NCBI GenBank assembly: GCA_910890315.1
Contig: CAJVGD010000002.1
Span: forward strand, 2,728,001-2,792,000
Length of the DNA: 64,000 nucleotides
Direction of reading: 5' to 3'
From: Serendipita indica DSM 11827
Taxonomy: Eukaryota; Basidiomycota; Agaricomycetes; Sebacinales; Serendipitaceae
The position numbers were made by a program, and so were the translations under genes. The notes beneath the pieces were generated by a model. The model was not told the origin of the DNA, did not search any database, and worked only from the letters and a program-made list of their open reading frames with translations. Below, piece by piece: positions 33,286 to 44,607 of the stretch. The number at the start of each line of letters is the position of its first letter. The stretch's first letter is position 1.

Positions 33286-36067
33286 ATGGACGACGACATT
33301 TCCGCCTCGTTTGGCTTTGGATCGTTTGGAAAGCAGAAGAAACAGAAAAAGGACGAGACTCCGCTGTTCGATGACATCCGACGGCCAGTGGTACGGGCGC
33401 TGCTATTCCGTTTATTCCGCTCACATCCTTTCCGGGTTATCTTACAGGATTCAGGTCCCAGTCCCGCTCTTGAGCGCTCAGTCCCGTCACCTGGCCCCTC
33501 CAAACCTCTGCCAACAAATTCCTCGGATTCAGTACGCCCCCCGCGCGTAGAAGACGACGACGACGCGGATGAATATGGTAATGACGATGAAGACGACGCA
33601 GGAAACGCGTCGCTCTTCCCCATCTCCCACGAGGCCACGCTCAAAGAGCACAAAAAGGTCGTCACCGCGCTCGCGTTGGACTCGTCTGGCGCACGCTTTG
33701 CAACGGGCTCGCACGATTACGATGTAAAACTATGGGATTTTGGTGGTATGGGTGGTGGCGTTGGAAGGCCGTTCAAGTCATTTGAGCCGGCAGAAAACTA
33801 TTATGTGAGCTATCCCTTCCGCTTCTCCGCAAGTTTCCCTATTTCTCCAGACTCGCACCATATGTTGAGCTATGCCACTCTCTCTATCTTTTACATTTCA
33901 GGCTATCGCCGCTTCTATCTGCCAAGCGCTCAATGTCCATACTCATCCGGCCTCTTGAATTCGCCTCCGGGGGTGGAGGCCACGCGCATACATGTCTTTG
34001 TATGCCAGCATATCCCATCCGTCCCACCTTGGTTGTTTCAACCATCAATCCTGCTCCATTACGCCCATTACGCCGCTCCATCCGATTTCCATCCTCCATC
34101 CGTCAACGTCCACAAACTGACGTGCTGGGACTTGTTCTCAGGTCAACGACCTCAAGTACTCAGTAGCTGGCGACCAGTTACTGGTGATTTCAGGAACAAC
34201 TCAGGCTAAAATATACGACCGTGATGGTGAAGAACTGTAAGTGGTTTCCCCTGACTATCCTATACATGCTCTCTCGCGTCGAAACACCTGACTTCGGTGC
34301 CTTTAGTCAGACGTACATCAAAGGGGATCCATACATCCGGGACATGAAGAACACTGCGTGAGTTTCATTCTCAAAATACCCTCACAATGCTGATCCTTTG
34401 TATTTTCCATGGCGCCCGTCTCGATCTCTGAATGACCATTGGTCCAAACTCAAAACCCTTCCGACCTCGCAGGGGCCACGTTGGAGAGTTATCTGGCGGT
34501 GCATGGCATCCAAAGGACCCACAGACGTTTATCACGAGTTCGGCTGACAGTACGATCCGGTAGGGTTTTGCATATCTTGTCCCCCCCTTATCCATTCCCG
34601 CCCTACTGAACCAAGCTCGGGCCTCCCTTGCCATCACGAGACCGTATGCCAGCGCTGACAATCGCCAATCAGGATATGGGATGTCGAGAACAAAAGAAAG
34701 CAGAAGACGGTCATTGTGGTCAAATCCAAAGAACGTGGGGCAAGAACGAAAATATCCAGTTGCTCTTATTCGCACGATGGTTCGTTGATCGCCGCGGGTA
34801 CGTCTTTGGTATTTCGTTCTATTCGCAAGTACTTACGCATGTCCCATAGCTTGCCATGATGGTGCACTCCACTTATGGTCGACGAGCTCCAATTTTGTTC
34901 GCCCCAACATGTCGATGGAAAATGCACACGCCAAGGGGACGGACACGAGTTCCCTTGTACTTTCTATGGATGGGAGAACCCTGCTCACTCGAGGAGGCGA
35001 CGATACAGTCAAGAGTAGGTTCCCCTTAGCCCTTCCCCTGAAGTCGACGATTGTTGACCTTATCCACAAGCCTGGGATATTCGGGCATTCAAGAAACCAC
35101 TCTACACCGTCGGCGGCCTGACCAATCTCTACCCAGGTATGAATGCCATTTGGAGCCCTGACGAGAAGCACGTCGTTGTTGGATCCGGGACACCCCCAGT
35201 GAATGGACGCGCAGCAGGCGGAAGATTATTATTCCTCAAACGGGAGGGATTGACAGTTGCCGAGCAAATCGATATGAGCAGCTGCGTAGTCCGAATAGTT
35301 TGGCATTCCAAGATCAACCAGGTGCGTTCTCACGATGGTCTAACCGGCCAAACCCCGCCTTTTTTTCACAAGCACTAACCAGCGCTTTTTATTCATGCCA
35401 CACGCACATGCATATGTCCCGATCCCGACGCGGCTACATTCACTCCTGTCACTCTCTAATATGACAACCGGCAGATTTTTACGACTCACGCCGATGGGTC
35501 AGTTCACATCCTATATTCACCGCATTCGAGCACGAATGGCGCAAAGCTCCTGAACCGACAACGGGATAAACGTGGACCGACGATTGAAGATGCGTCTGCC
35601 GCGCTGCAAATGGCACCAATTGTCGCACCCGACGAAAACTTCCGCGAAGATGATTTGAGTGTGTTTGGCGTGGCGGGCACGAAACGCAAGAGGGAGAAGA
35701 ATGCTCCGCCGGATCCACGAAAGGCGTTTAGGCCAGAGTTACCCGTTACGGGTCCCGGTCGTGGTGGACGGGTTGGAGCTAGTGCGACGCAGCATGTCGT
35801 ACAGAATTTGGTGCGGGATACGATGAGGGATGAAGACGTGTGTGATCTTTCTTATTCGCCTCGAGGGTTTTGGTTTACTGACTTTCTTCCATAGCCACGA
35901 GAGGCATTGTTGCGCATTGGAAAGACGGTTGACAATGATCCGCAGTGGACCAAAGGTAGGCATTCGTATCGTTTATTTGATGGCTTGCTGACGGGTGGCC
36001 AGCGTGGCGAGAAAATCAGCCCAAGCCAGTGTTCCGCGAGGTCGAAGAGGACGACGAAAAGAGCTAG
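33286..36067 (+). CDS. WDR70: WD40-repeat protein WDR70
   Basis: Multi-exon gene ending at TAG 36065-36067. Exon 1 encodes a short acidic/basic start (DDDISASFGFGSFG). After a Ser/Pro and acidic stretch the WD repeats begin: HKKVVTALALDSSGARFATG, HDYDVKLWDFGGM, FKSFEPAENYY, then across introns VNDLKYSVAGDQLLVIS, KGDPYIRDM, GHVGELSGGAWHP, TSSADSTIRIWDVE, CHDGALHLWS, SMDGRTLLTRGGDDTVK, WDIRAFKKPLY and IWSPDEKHVVVGSG. The C-terminus has FREDDLSVFGVAGTKRKRE and ends DPQWTKAWRENQPKPVF. This is the conserved WDR70 family, a nuclear protein tied to the DNA damage response in yeast and animals. One intron (about 33805-34139) is some 335 bases, far above the local norm, and is open in the upstream frame. 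Confidence 0.92.
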
Positions 36068-36245
36068 ATCATCACTTGTTTTCATGCTGTCATGTACTTT
36101 TATGTGCCAATCAAGCGCTGTCCGCCTATCGTACACGATGAATGACAATTGGCTGGAAGGTCAACCTCAGCCCCTCCCAATGTGGATTCGAATGCAATAA
36201 ATCTAGATTGGTGTGTGTCTCATCCATTAGAATGCAGCCCCTCAC

Positions 36246-38266
36246 TTGCGCAAGGCTCTCGACAAGCTTTTCACGCCTTGCTTCGACCCTCTGTCTCCTT
36301 CGATGTCAGATTCAGCCAGCGAACCTTCCTCTAAAATTACAGAAGAGCCCAAGGAGTCTATCGAAGATGTCGGCTCCAACTCGTATCTCACACTTGTTCA
36401 GAAAATTAAGAGCACTCGCTTCGATTCTACGCCTACCCCAATGTCGGACTCGGCCAGCGAGCCAGCATATCAAACTACCGAGCATTTGAAAAACTCTATC
36501 GAAGATACAAGCTCCAACTCGTATCTTGCGGTCGTTCAGAAAATCAACACCATCGGACCCCAACAGCAAGGACCGGCAAAGGCAACCGGCGTGCGTACGC
36601 GAGAAGAAGATGTCACAATGGAATTTCAAGAACCCCCGACGAAGCGAGCTCGCATCGAGCAAGACGTGCGTGTTTCGCATCTCTGGACTAGAACATTCGA
36701 TCCAACGTTTCGTAGTCACCTCAGCAAACTCGAATATCCGATGAGCAAAAGAGACACATTGAAGGAGCGCTGAAAGCTCTTATGAAACATCCCGCTGCAG
36801 TTCCATTCCTCGTTCCGGTCGACCCCGTGCAGGCGAATATTCCAACTTATTTTGATGTAATCAAGCAACCGATGGATCTTGGAACGATACAGAGTAAATT
36901 GATGGCGTCTCCGTGTGCGTACGATACGTTACAGTCCTTTGTCAACGACGTGGATCTCGTGTTTGATAATTGCTATCGCTTCAACGGCCTTGCGCACTCA
37001 ATATCGCATCTGGGTGTCCAATTGCAGACGGAATTCCAGAGGCAGATGCGCCAGTTACCGGAGAGCGCGGTGAGCTGACTACTTCCGACTATTTTCGAGC
37101 CCTGAGACTCATCGAATGCAGAATCTTGAATTCAGAGCTATACCAGAAGTTATTCCTCTAGCTATTCCTCCAGCGTTGCCGCCCAAGAAACCGAGCAACA
37201 CTGCCAGTACGTCCCTCATGAACCATCCCACGTACATGGGCTAATGTTAGCAGTCAAGAAAATTATTCCTCCTCCCGTTTACACACCAGCTACCTTGAGC
37301 TCGCGTAGCAGGCGCGATCCACTTCGCATCGCCCAAGTCAAGTTTTGCAAGACGGCCCTCGATCATTTGTACCGCAAAGAGTACGAAACATGGGTTTTCC
37401 CATTTCTCCGGCCAGTAGGTGCGCATTATGGATGCTGTCCCTCCCCTTGCTTTTCTGACCCTCCCATGTTCTGATGACCGATGTTGGCAGACCTCTCAGA
37501 GTTTCCCAACTACCTCGAAGTCATCAAGAATCCCATGGACCTCGGGACCATTCGAGACAAGTTGTCGCATGCGGTATATGGGACCGCCGAGGAATTTCAC
37601 AAAGACGTCAAGCTCATGTTCACCAACTGCTATACGTATAATCCAGACTGGGCTCCTGTGTGGTAAGTGACTGGTGGAACCTTTGCGTGCGAGCTCAAGG
37701 TTTTCAGGGGATATGCCAAAGATCTCGAAAAGTGTTTGATTCAAAGTGGAAGGAGCTCCCTCTCGAAGTTGAGGTACAAGAGAGTACGTTGTCAGAATCG
37801 CCTGTTCCATGTTGTCCTAAATTTATCATAGAAAGCTCAAGACGCGATGCGAAGAAACATGTCGGCGAAGGGCCCGTCTTGACCCAACTAAGAACAAGGC
37901 CAAACAAGACAAAGCCGCGCAACTCTACAGCATCTTCTTTGACAGAGAATCAAAAGATTGAGCTATGCGACGCGCTATGGGAACTACCAGATGCCAAATT
38001 GGACGAAGTCATTGAACTTATAAGGAAGCGGCTCCCACAATATCGAAATGTACGTACGCATACCATGTCTGAGAATGATTACTCACTCGATAAAGAATGT
38101 GGAGACCATGTCGCTGGATTTCGAGCACATTCCCCCTGCTGTGCAGTGCGAGATGTTTGACTTTTTGGGTTTAAAGTCAAAGGTTGTGCAGGATTTGGAT
38201 AGCTCAACCACACTCTCGAGTTCTGATAGTGAACAGCAAATGGATACGAGCGATGATGATTCTTAG
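36246..38266 (+). CDS. BET-family double-bromodomain protein (Bdf1-like), one apparent frameshift
   Basis: Start at 36246 or, more likely, 36303. The N-terminal part holds a 138-base tandem repeat. Bromodomain 1 spans a splice at about 36675/36721: KRHIEGALKALMKHP, VPVDPVQANIPTYFDVIKQPMDLGTIQSKL. Bromodomain 2 follows: CKTALDHLYRKEYETWVFPFLRPV, then YLEVIKNPMDLGTIRDKL and MFTNCYTYN. The C-terminus has the NET domain (ENQKIELCDALWELPDAKLDEVIELI). BET proteins bind acetylated histones and recruit TFIID. Just after bromodomain 2 the spliced frame reads WGYAKDLEK but must shift by one base to continue as VFDSKWKELPLE; an A run of four (37728-37731) would need to be five. Either the NET domain is lost or this is a sequence error. 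Confidence 0.85.
36303..36570 (+). repeat. 138-base tandem repeat in the BET coding region
   Basis: Two consecutive units begin at 36303 and 36441, each starting ATGTC and encoding SDSASEP near the start and SNSYL(T/A)xVQKI near the end. The second unit is slightly shorter and diverged. The unit length is a multiple of three, so the frame is preserved. A likely in-gene duplication. Confidence 0.8.
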
Positions 38267-38439
38267 GCTCACTTCTTTGCTTTATACCTGCCCTCAATCT
38301 TGTACAGTCGAATACATCGACCTGAATATAGCTCGTGTCAGCCCGATTCCGTAGGTTCCCCTTATGTCATAGGCAACGCGAGCTCTCCCGTGGTTGTTCT
38401 CAGCCATCATTCGACGTGTGTCTATTGAGAAGGCACAGA

Positions 38440-39121
38440 TCATGAATGGGCCGCATCTAGTGCCGCCAGTTGGTCAACCAAGTCTGCCATCACGTCTCTC
38501 TGGGGTGCTGCTGGAGGCGGCGGCGGTGGGAGCATCAAAGAGGATGTTGAAGCGTCTGTACTCGCAGCTGCACCAACTTTCTTTGGGACTAACGCCCCGA
38601 CGCTTGGATCAAAGCCTGGCGCTACTTTGCGCAGCTGTTCTTTCCGTATACGCTCCTGTTCTTCTTGCTGGAGGCGCTTAATTCTCTCCAACTCTAGACG
38701 CTGTTGTTCCTTTTTGTGCTCATGTCTCTGCAGGACGGCGAGGCGCTGGGCGTCGTTTGTTGCGAGCGTCGATCGTCGTTTGTTCTCTAAAGTTATGATA
38801 TGTTCTTCTAGAGTGTATGGATAGACAAACTATAATGAATGTCAGCAATGATCACGCTTGAAGTATGAATATGCGCACGTATGCCGTGACCGAGTCTGGA
38901 AGGGGGTGGATGTCTGGTGGCACTTGTACCTACGTGTTGTTTAACCATTAATGGCAACGGTTATTATCTGACGTACAAGTTTGGGAACGCGAAGGCTGGG
39001 CGATTTGATGAGTGGAACATGGACGGCCTCGCCATATTGCGACGTAGAGCCTGAAGGAACTATAAGATTATTTCAAGAATCATTGCATTGCTAGCTGACC
39101 AGATGGGCTTGAGGAGTGCAT
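38440..39121 (-). CDS. Small coiled-coil protein of unknown function (arm 1 copy, intact)
   Basis: Four exons from ATG at 39121. A 22-base first exon (MHSSSPS plus one base) joins VPSGSTSQYGEAVHVPLIK, then VQVPPDIHPLPDSVTAY, then FVYPYTLEEHIITLENKRR. A Glu/Gln/Arg/Lys coiled coil follows, then KVAPGFDPSVGALVPK, a Pro run and PQRDVMADLVDQLAAL, about 180 residues in all. I do not recognise the family. The clean splice phases and the fact that the other arm keeps most of the same residues suggest a real gene. It diverges from the kinase copy beginning at 39370. No signal peptide or membrane segment is present; a cytoplasmic or vesicle-associated adaptor role would be speculation. Confidence 0.65.
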
Positions 39122-39225
39122 GGGCAAGGATGCAGTCAGGTGGTAAGTGACTGTTTGACCTTACGTTCAGTTCTTGGGCGTACGCCCGCGTTAGTCAAGC
39201 TTAGTTTGTTTCAAGTCCTCGTTTT

Positions 39226-39381
39226 TAATAGGTGACGAATAGATTGGAGTGTTGGTAACGACTTTGGGGTGACTAGCTGAGGTTCTGGTGAATCCTGCTT
39301 CATCTTTCAAGTCGGTTGGGCCAAGGCCAACCGTCCACGGTCAGAAAATAACGAGTCTGCGTGCAGACCATGGAAGCCTGG
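39226..39381 (+). other. Nested inverted segment inside arm 1
   Basis: These 156 bases match 58885-59042 in the same plus-strand orientation, whereas everything around them matches in the opposite orientation. So this segment has flipped in one arm after the arm duplication. It covers the kinase promoter and its first codons: arm 2 starts MEQDSPEPRPVTPK, while in arm 1 the fused start reads MEAWKLPLNPVVNF. The junctions sit at about 39225/39226 and 39381/39382. A 7-base inverted repeat (CGGTTGG...CCAACCG) lies in its middle, near 39311-39331. Confidence 0.8.
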
Positions 39382-41720
39382 AAACTTCCACTCAACCCAG
39401 TAGTGAATTTCGACAAGCGGGATGAGTGGAGCGAGTATGTATACTCTAGAGTCAACGAGGCGATTCCGATCAAGCATATGGTGCGAAATCTCTCCCCTTG
39501 CATCACAGAGACAAGGAGTGGCTCAAGGAAGCCAACTCTATCGAGTCTTGGACCGAACACTCCGACGTTTTCACCTACTTGAACGAGATTAGTGCCTCAA
39601 TACGGAAGAAGAAGGTATGTGTTTACCTACCCCGTCAAGTTTGACCATTAACGACGCTTCTAGACCATGAGTACAAGATATCGTTTCTAAAGACCACGAA
39701 CAAGCCAGTTGCAGGTCACCCAACCGAGACTGGTTGTCAACCAGACATATTAGCCTAGAGGGATTACCCAGGCAGAGTCCTCACACCTGAACAAGTCAAT
39801 GGCTGCACTTGGGAGGGTCGGGGGAGACATGGTCAGCGGGTGACAACCAAGAAGAAAAGAAGCAAAAGCGGGGGCGTATACGGCATTCAACTTGCTGGCT
39901 CGACCAGACTTGGTCTCCGTACCCGGCCTGTGGATCAAAAGGTAACAGGCTCATTATCTTCTTCACCAACGCGTCCAGGGTCTACCATTCGCCAATCGTC
40001 AAACTCAATGAGAACAATGGTCGCCTATTGATCTACGCATTCGTTTGGCATCTCTATCACCCAATCACAGATCCAACAATTACCATCGACCTCAAATCCC
40101 TTATTTCGACTTTTACTGTCACCTCTGACGAAGTCTACGAGAATATCTCCATCCTCTATGTTGGCGATGCAATCGGTCGGAGGACTACAATCCTCGAGCA
40201 GCCAACAAATTCTTCATTGGTTATCAAGGAACAATACCTCAAACCTGACCAACGGTTTAAAGAAGGAGACCTGTTGAACAAGATCCATAAGGGCGGGTAC
40301 TTCCCTGGCGTCGTCCGTGTCAAACGCGTTGAACAAAAAGTGGCTCATCAAGGCAAGGAGGTTGCCACATCTGATCGGGTCAAAACGCGCCTAGCTCTTC
40401 TGGACAAAGGAACGCAGTTTCAGGAGGTCAAAACCTTCCGCCAGATGTTGATGATCATGTACGACGTCTTAGAAAGTCAGTGATCTATTAGCACGCTTCT
40501 TCGTCTGCTAAAACTTGTTTAGTGGTACGTATGCTTCATCGGAAGCGACAGATAGTGCATCGGGATCTCAGTTCTGGGAATATCCTCTTCCGAGAGATGA
40601 CCAAACCGGAATTACGATGCATCTCACCTGATCTGTGGGACTCGGACATATGCTCCACCCATTGTCTACTTGAGTCGCAGGAAGAGTGAGTAGGTGATGA
40701 TATGATGTACAACGAATAACCCGGATATGTATAGACCTACAATCGAGGATTGCCTTTCCACCTCGCTTCTGCTGAGGACTTTGACCGTGGACAAGATAAA
40801 GACGTCAACACCCAAAGCAGTATGCCTCGAACGGTAGTGGTACTCTGCTCCTCCATAACTCCTCCGCTGACAAGCTTCCAGGGTACTTCGATATTCATGG
40901 CGTACATGGTGCGAAATAATGTGTACCAGACCGGCAATAAAACAATACCCGCGATACCTCATGTTCATTCCGACTTGATCTCTCGCTACCAGTCACTACT
41001 TCCGGATCGACTGACGAGATTTCCGGAGAACGAGGAGGAATTGAGACCAATGCCGAAAGGGGAAACACGCTCGGATAAAGATTTCAGCACCTTCTTCGGC
41101 ACGACGCCGAGTCGGTGTTCTGGTGCATGGTGTGGTGGTCGATCCAAGTCAAACCCAATGGTTCAGGCCGAAGCGAGTTGCTACAGTCGTATTGGGCTAA
41201 CCTCACGGACGATCAAAAGGATCATCGCTACCATTGCTACGTCAACACCACCGAGCCATTTCCTCTACACAAAGACTACGTCCTCGTCAACGAGCTGCTC
41301 GATCAAATGAGGGAATACCTCAAGGTCGACCTCAAGTACTCTGAAGATGAAAGGAAACGTAACGATCCCGAATACCTGTGTGAAGTGTTCCAGAGACTCA
41401 TCCTCAATTTCCTCGTCGAATATCAAGGGTCACCCTTTCTGACACTCGAAAGGGATGCAGAGTTTCGAAAGGTTGGAGAACCGTGTGGTGGTGGAGCAAT
41501 GTCAACGACAACCGGGACCAAAGAGTCATATTTATCTCGCTCGAGCGTCGGTGCGCAACACCCTTCGGGTTCAGTCTATTCAAGTGGATCTAGCAATGAT
41601 GCCAAGCGACGAGCTGACACGGATGACTCTGAACTCGAGGTGAGTAGTAACTGCGAGGAACACAGCTACTCATACCTTGAACAGGGAGGTCATCGGCCCA
41701 AGAGACCACGTCATGCGTAA
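39370..41720 (+). pseudogene. FunK1-type fungal protein kinase, arm 1 copy, disrupted
   Basis: The kinase body is easy to follow: LIYAFVWHLYHP, VYENISILYVGDAIGRR, LVIKEQYL, HKGGYFPGV, then the catalytic loop HRDLSSGNILF, and further on SDLISRYQSLL and VFWCMVWWSIQ, with a C-terminal basic tail (KRPRHA). These mark the FunK1 family, common in Agaricomycetes. The copy is disrupted: the N-terminus has been replaced by the nested inversion, a stop follows DILA near 39755, and one base is missing near 40778, where arm 2 reads LLLTDFDCGQD. It retains the C-terminal exon that arm 2 lacks. Function, if any transcript is made, is doubtful. Confidence 0.7.
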
Positions 41721-41867
41721 CTCTATATTGGTTCCTCTCTGTGAACATAGCCTCTTGGTCGTTATATGAATAACGGTTGAATTATTGGCGCTGAGCGCGG
41801 AAACATTTTTCCAGAATCTGTGTATATTATAACCAGTACTAGATAGTTAGTTGACATCCCACAAGGA

Positions 41868-42584
41868 CTAGGCTGAACCCTGGTCTTGTGGCTCTATCCC
41901 AAATCGGATCTCTTTATCGAATGCTGAAGACAACTCTTGCTCGAGTAAGGTTCCAAGGGATACGCCATCTCGACTGTATACCCACTTCCCGGATTCAACG
42001 TCGTAGTCATAGCGTTTAGGGCCGCTGTGACTAGTCAATAAAGTCAGGTAAATTGGAGCACACTCACCTCGTTGGGGAGGATAGCCATATTTGTTTGTTA
42101 GGAGGCTGCTTGTTGATCACGTATGTTCCAAGCTCTCCGAGTTTAAGTGTAAGTACTCCACTCTACTTGTTGTGAGTAATGAACATACGCCATTGCGCCA
42201 TAACCCACCGAGTATTCGACTTCGTAGCTCGCGTCGGCTGCCTCGTCTACTAGCGTCTCCAATGCCGTAAGGAGAGACTCCATTGTATCATCCGAGTACG
42301 CATGATACTCTGCAGTTGATAGCGAACTTGTGAAAAGGTTAGTGAATTCTCGAGGATGCTCTCGCACAGAACCTTGTTGTTTCTGGAGGCGGAGGGGTTG
42401 CATAGAATCTTTCTTGGGATGCCAGCGGTCTCGCTGAGCGTTTGTTCCAAATGGTAGATGGCGCTCTTCTTGATATTAACACTGTTAGGGTTTCTGTCCC
42501 CAGGCGTCGAGTTTGTGATGTTAGAGACAGCTTCGGGAGTGCTCTTGGTGATCTCCTGGCTAATATTTGTAACAGAGACTGCAT
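41868..42584 (-). CDS. YFH1: Frataxin (mitochondrial iron-binding protein)
   Basis: Four exons, 42373-42584, 42205-42326, about 42068-42155 and 41868 to about 42024, in phase, encode about 192 residues. A Ser/Arg/Leu-rich presequence ([20 protein letters not shown]) leads to the frataxin fold: [37 protein letters not shown] with the acidic ridge, [37 protein letters not shown] and [14 protein letters not shown]. Frataxin supports iron-sulfur cluster assembly in the mitochondrial matrix. The junction after EYS uses a non-obvious splice pair (reading SVVLTL where the family has SnGVLTL), so that boundary may be off by a codon. It diverges from the G-patch gene. Confidence 0.95.
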
Positions 42585-42675
42585 TTTTGACAAGGCCAGT
42601 GGTGACAGAGTCCAAGTTGTCACTCAACCTCGCCCACCAACCGAGTATACGCAAGCAACTTGACGTGCGGCAGCC
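42585..42675. promoter_or_regulatory. Shared 91-base divergent promoter of frataxin and the G-patch gene
   Basis: The two start codons lie 91 bases apart on opposite strands as modelled, so transcription signals for both genes must be packed or shared here. No named motif is obvious. Confidence 0.45.
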
Positions 42676-44436
42676 ATGTCAGCGGCATCAATAGCTCGAT
42701 GGAAAGCAATTCCAATGGAACGAGATAAGCCGAGCGCTGGAACAAAGGTATTCCCTCTACACATACACCTTTTGGACCTCGCACTACCACGCCCATTTCT
42801 CCCTCGCCTTGACCATATAGCGTGCACGAGACGACTCTTCCGATGATGGAGGGAACGACGACGACGACAACATCTCCCTTGTCTCTCGTTCGCCGTCGCC
42901 AAAACCTATGTCAGCCCAGGAAATGTTACGCAAAGGGATCGACGACTACACACATGGAAATCTAGAAGAAGAAATTGCGACTCTAGAGACGAGAATCAAG
43001 GCTACGAACATCGGTTACAGTATGCTGGCGCGAATGGGTTGGAACCCAGGAGACGGGCTAGGGTTGAACGGAACAGGTGAGTATTAATGCTAAATGAGCA
43101 CTGTATCTCATATGGATATTCAGGTCGACCGGACCCAATCCCGTTCTCGCTCAAGAATGATACCAGCGGGCTTGGCAAAACCAGAATGGACTTTGAGATG
43201 ATCGACGCCACAGTGGGACAACGAAGGGACCTGGAATCAGAGCGACAAACAAGAGAGACTGATGAAGAAAAGCGGACAAGAGAGGTGTGATACAGCCCTT
43301 CGGTGTGGATTTTACTGATTCAATAGGAATCTGTTGCGAGACAAGCGGCAATCCAGACAGAGATAACAGGAGTGTTGAAGCCGTTTTACTGTCAGCTCTG
43401 CGATAAACAATTTCTCAACGTTGGTCAATATGATGAGCACACGAACTCGGTAAGACCTACCCATGTAAAGTCAATCGTCTAACAAGGATGCAGTATGCGC
43501 ATCACCATAAAGCTCGTATGAAGGATCTCAATGCTTCGGCAAAGGTCGGTAAAGAATCTCAGTCCGTTCGAGCCGAAAAAGAGCGCAAGCGAGAGGAACG
43601 TGAGCTACGCAAGATGGCAAAAGCTGCCGGGTCAAGGTCACCAAGCCAGCTACACTTTTACCCTCCTTTGGTACACCATCGACCCCAGGAGAAGGGTCTC
43701 AAAAGACTGGTTGGGCGTCTGTGACCTCCGCATCCACATCCAGTAAATCTGGTGGATGGGCCACTGTTGGAGCTGCAAAGCCTCCTGGAGGTGGATGGAA
43801 GTCGGTGAACGCGCCCTAGCGTCACCCATTATTTTGGATCCTGCTCAATCACCAGCGCCGCCTGCAGAAGCGCCTCCACCTTTGCCTCCTACAGAGGCAC
43901 CCCCTCCGTTACCGCCATCGGATTCACCCCCACCAGTGCCACCTTTGGACGATCACCCAACGAAACCCGTCACCAAACGTGCCCCCAGGTTCAAGAGTTC
44001 TGGTTGGACAAACCTGACGCACCAGTTGGAAGAAAAAGCCATTTTAGACTCCACGACGATAGGTTCCAAAGACGATTCCGGGATGATGGATAGCTCAAGC
44101 GATATTCAGAAAACCCCAAGTTCATCTCCTAAGCACATGGTCATCGACGTGGACGCGCTGTACCCTCCGACACCTGGTCCAGCATTGCCTATGCATACCA
44201 AAACGCCTGGTTGGAGAATACACGAGGCACCATCGCCGTCCCCACACGTCGGTAGTGGTCCAGGAGGGGCTATGGCAAATTATTTCTCGCCGATAGGAGA
44301 CAGAGGCTCTAACGCGGCGACAAGAGGACGAGTTCCGATAAGAGGGAAACTTGTTGGCAAGGGCTATCAGCCAGCTTTTCGCGCATCATCCCCTATGCAA
44401 GACCTTGAAAGCGCACCGCCTGGCTATAAACGATAA
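42676..44436 (+). CDS. G-patch and C2H2 zinc-finger protein, two apparent frameshifts
   Basis: The start at 42676 gives SAASIARWKAIPMERDK. After the first intron come an acidic stretch and the G-patch (YSMLARMGWNPGDGLGLNGTG). Further exons give RPDPIPFSLKNDTSGLGK, then a single C2H2 finger (FYCQLCDKQFLNVGQYDEHTNSYAHHH) and a basic coil ending MAKAAG. G-patch/finger proteins of this layout bind RNA or helicases in mRNA processing. After MAKAAG the family-like text continues as VKVTKPATLLPSFG and GW-rich repeats only if one base is added to the G run at 43629-43631. One more C at 43814-43816 is needed to enter the Pro-rich tail ending GYKR. Both needs are single bases in homopolymers. Confidence 0.8.
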
Positions 44437-44607
44437 TACGGTCGATGGTTGCGGTTGACCTTTATAATGGGACAACATGTAGTATACCCTGGTCTAGAAT
44501 ATGATGAATAATTTATTAGCTATAAGTACATGGACCGCATTCGAGCTAAATGATACAATGTCTACAAGAGCAGTAAAGCAACGTGCAAGAAATGGAATGA
44601 ACTCGTG

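Larger units (their letters stand above)
38411..41490 (+). repeat. Inverted duplication, arm 1
   Basis: This stretch is an inverted copy of 56785-59875, read by direct comparison of both strands. It contains a small minus-strand gene and a divergent plus-strand FunK1 kinase copy. Similarity ends near 38411 on the left and near 41490 on the right (after the codons for VGEPC). By eye, identity is about 95% over the kinase core (40000-41480) but only about 70% over 39660-39900. No terminal repeats, target-site duplications or transposase are visible. Confidence 0.9.
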
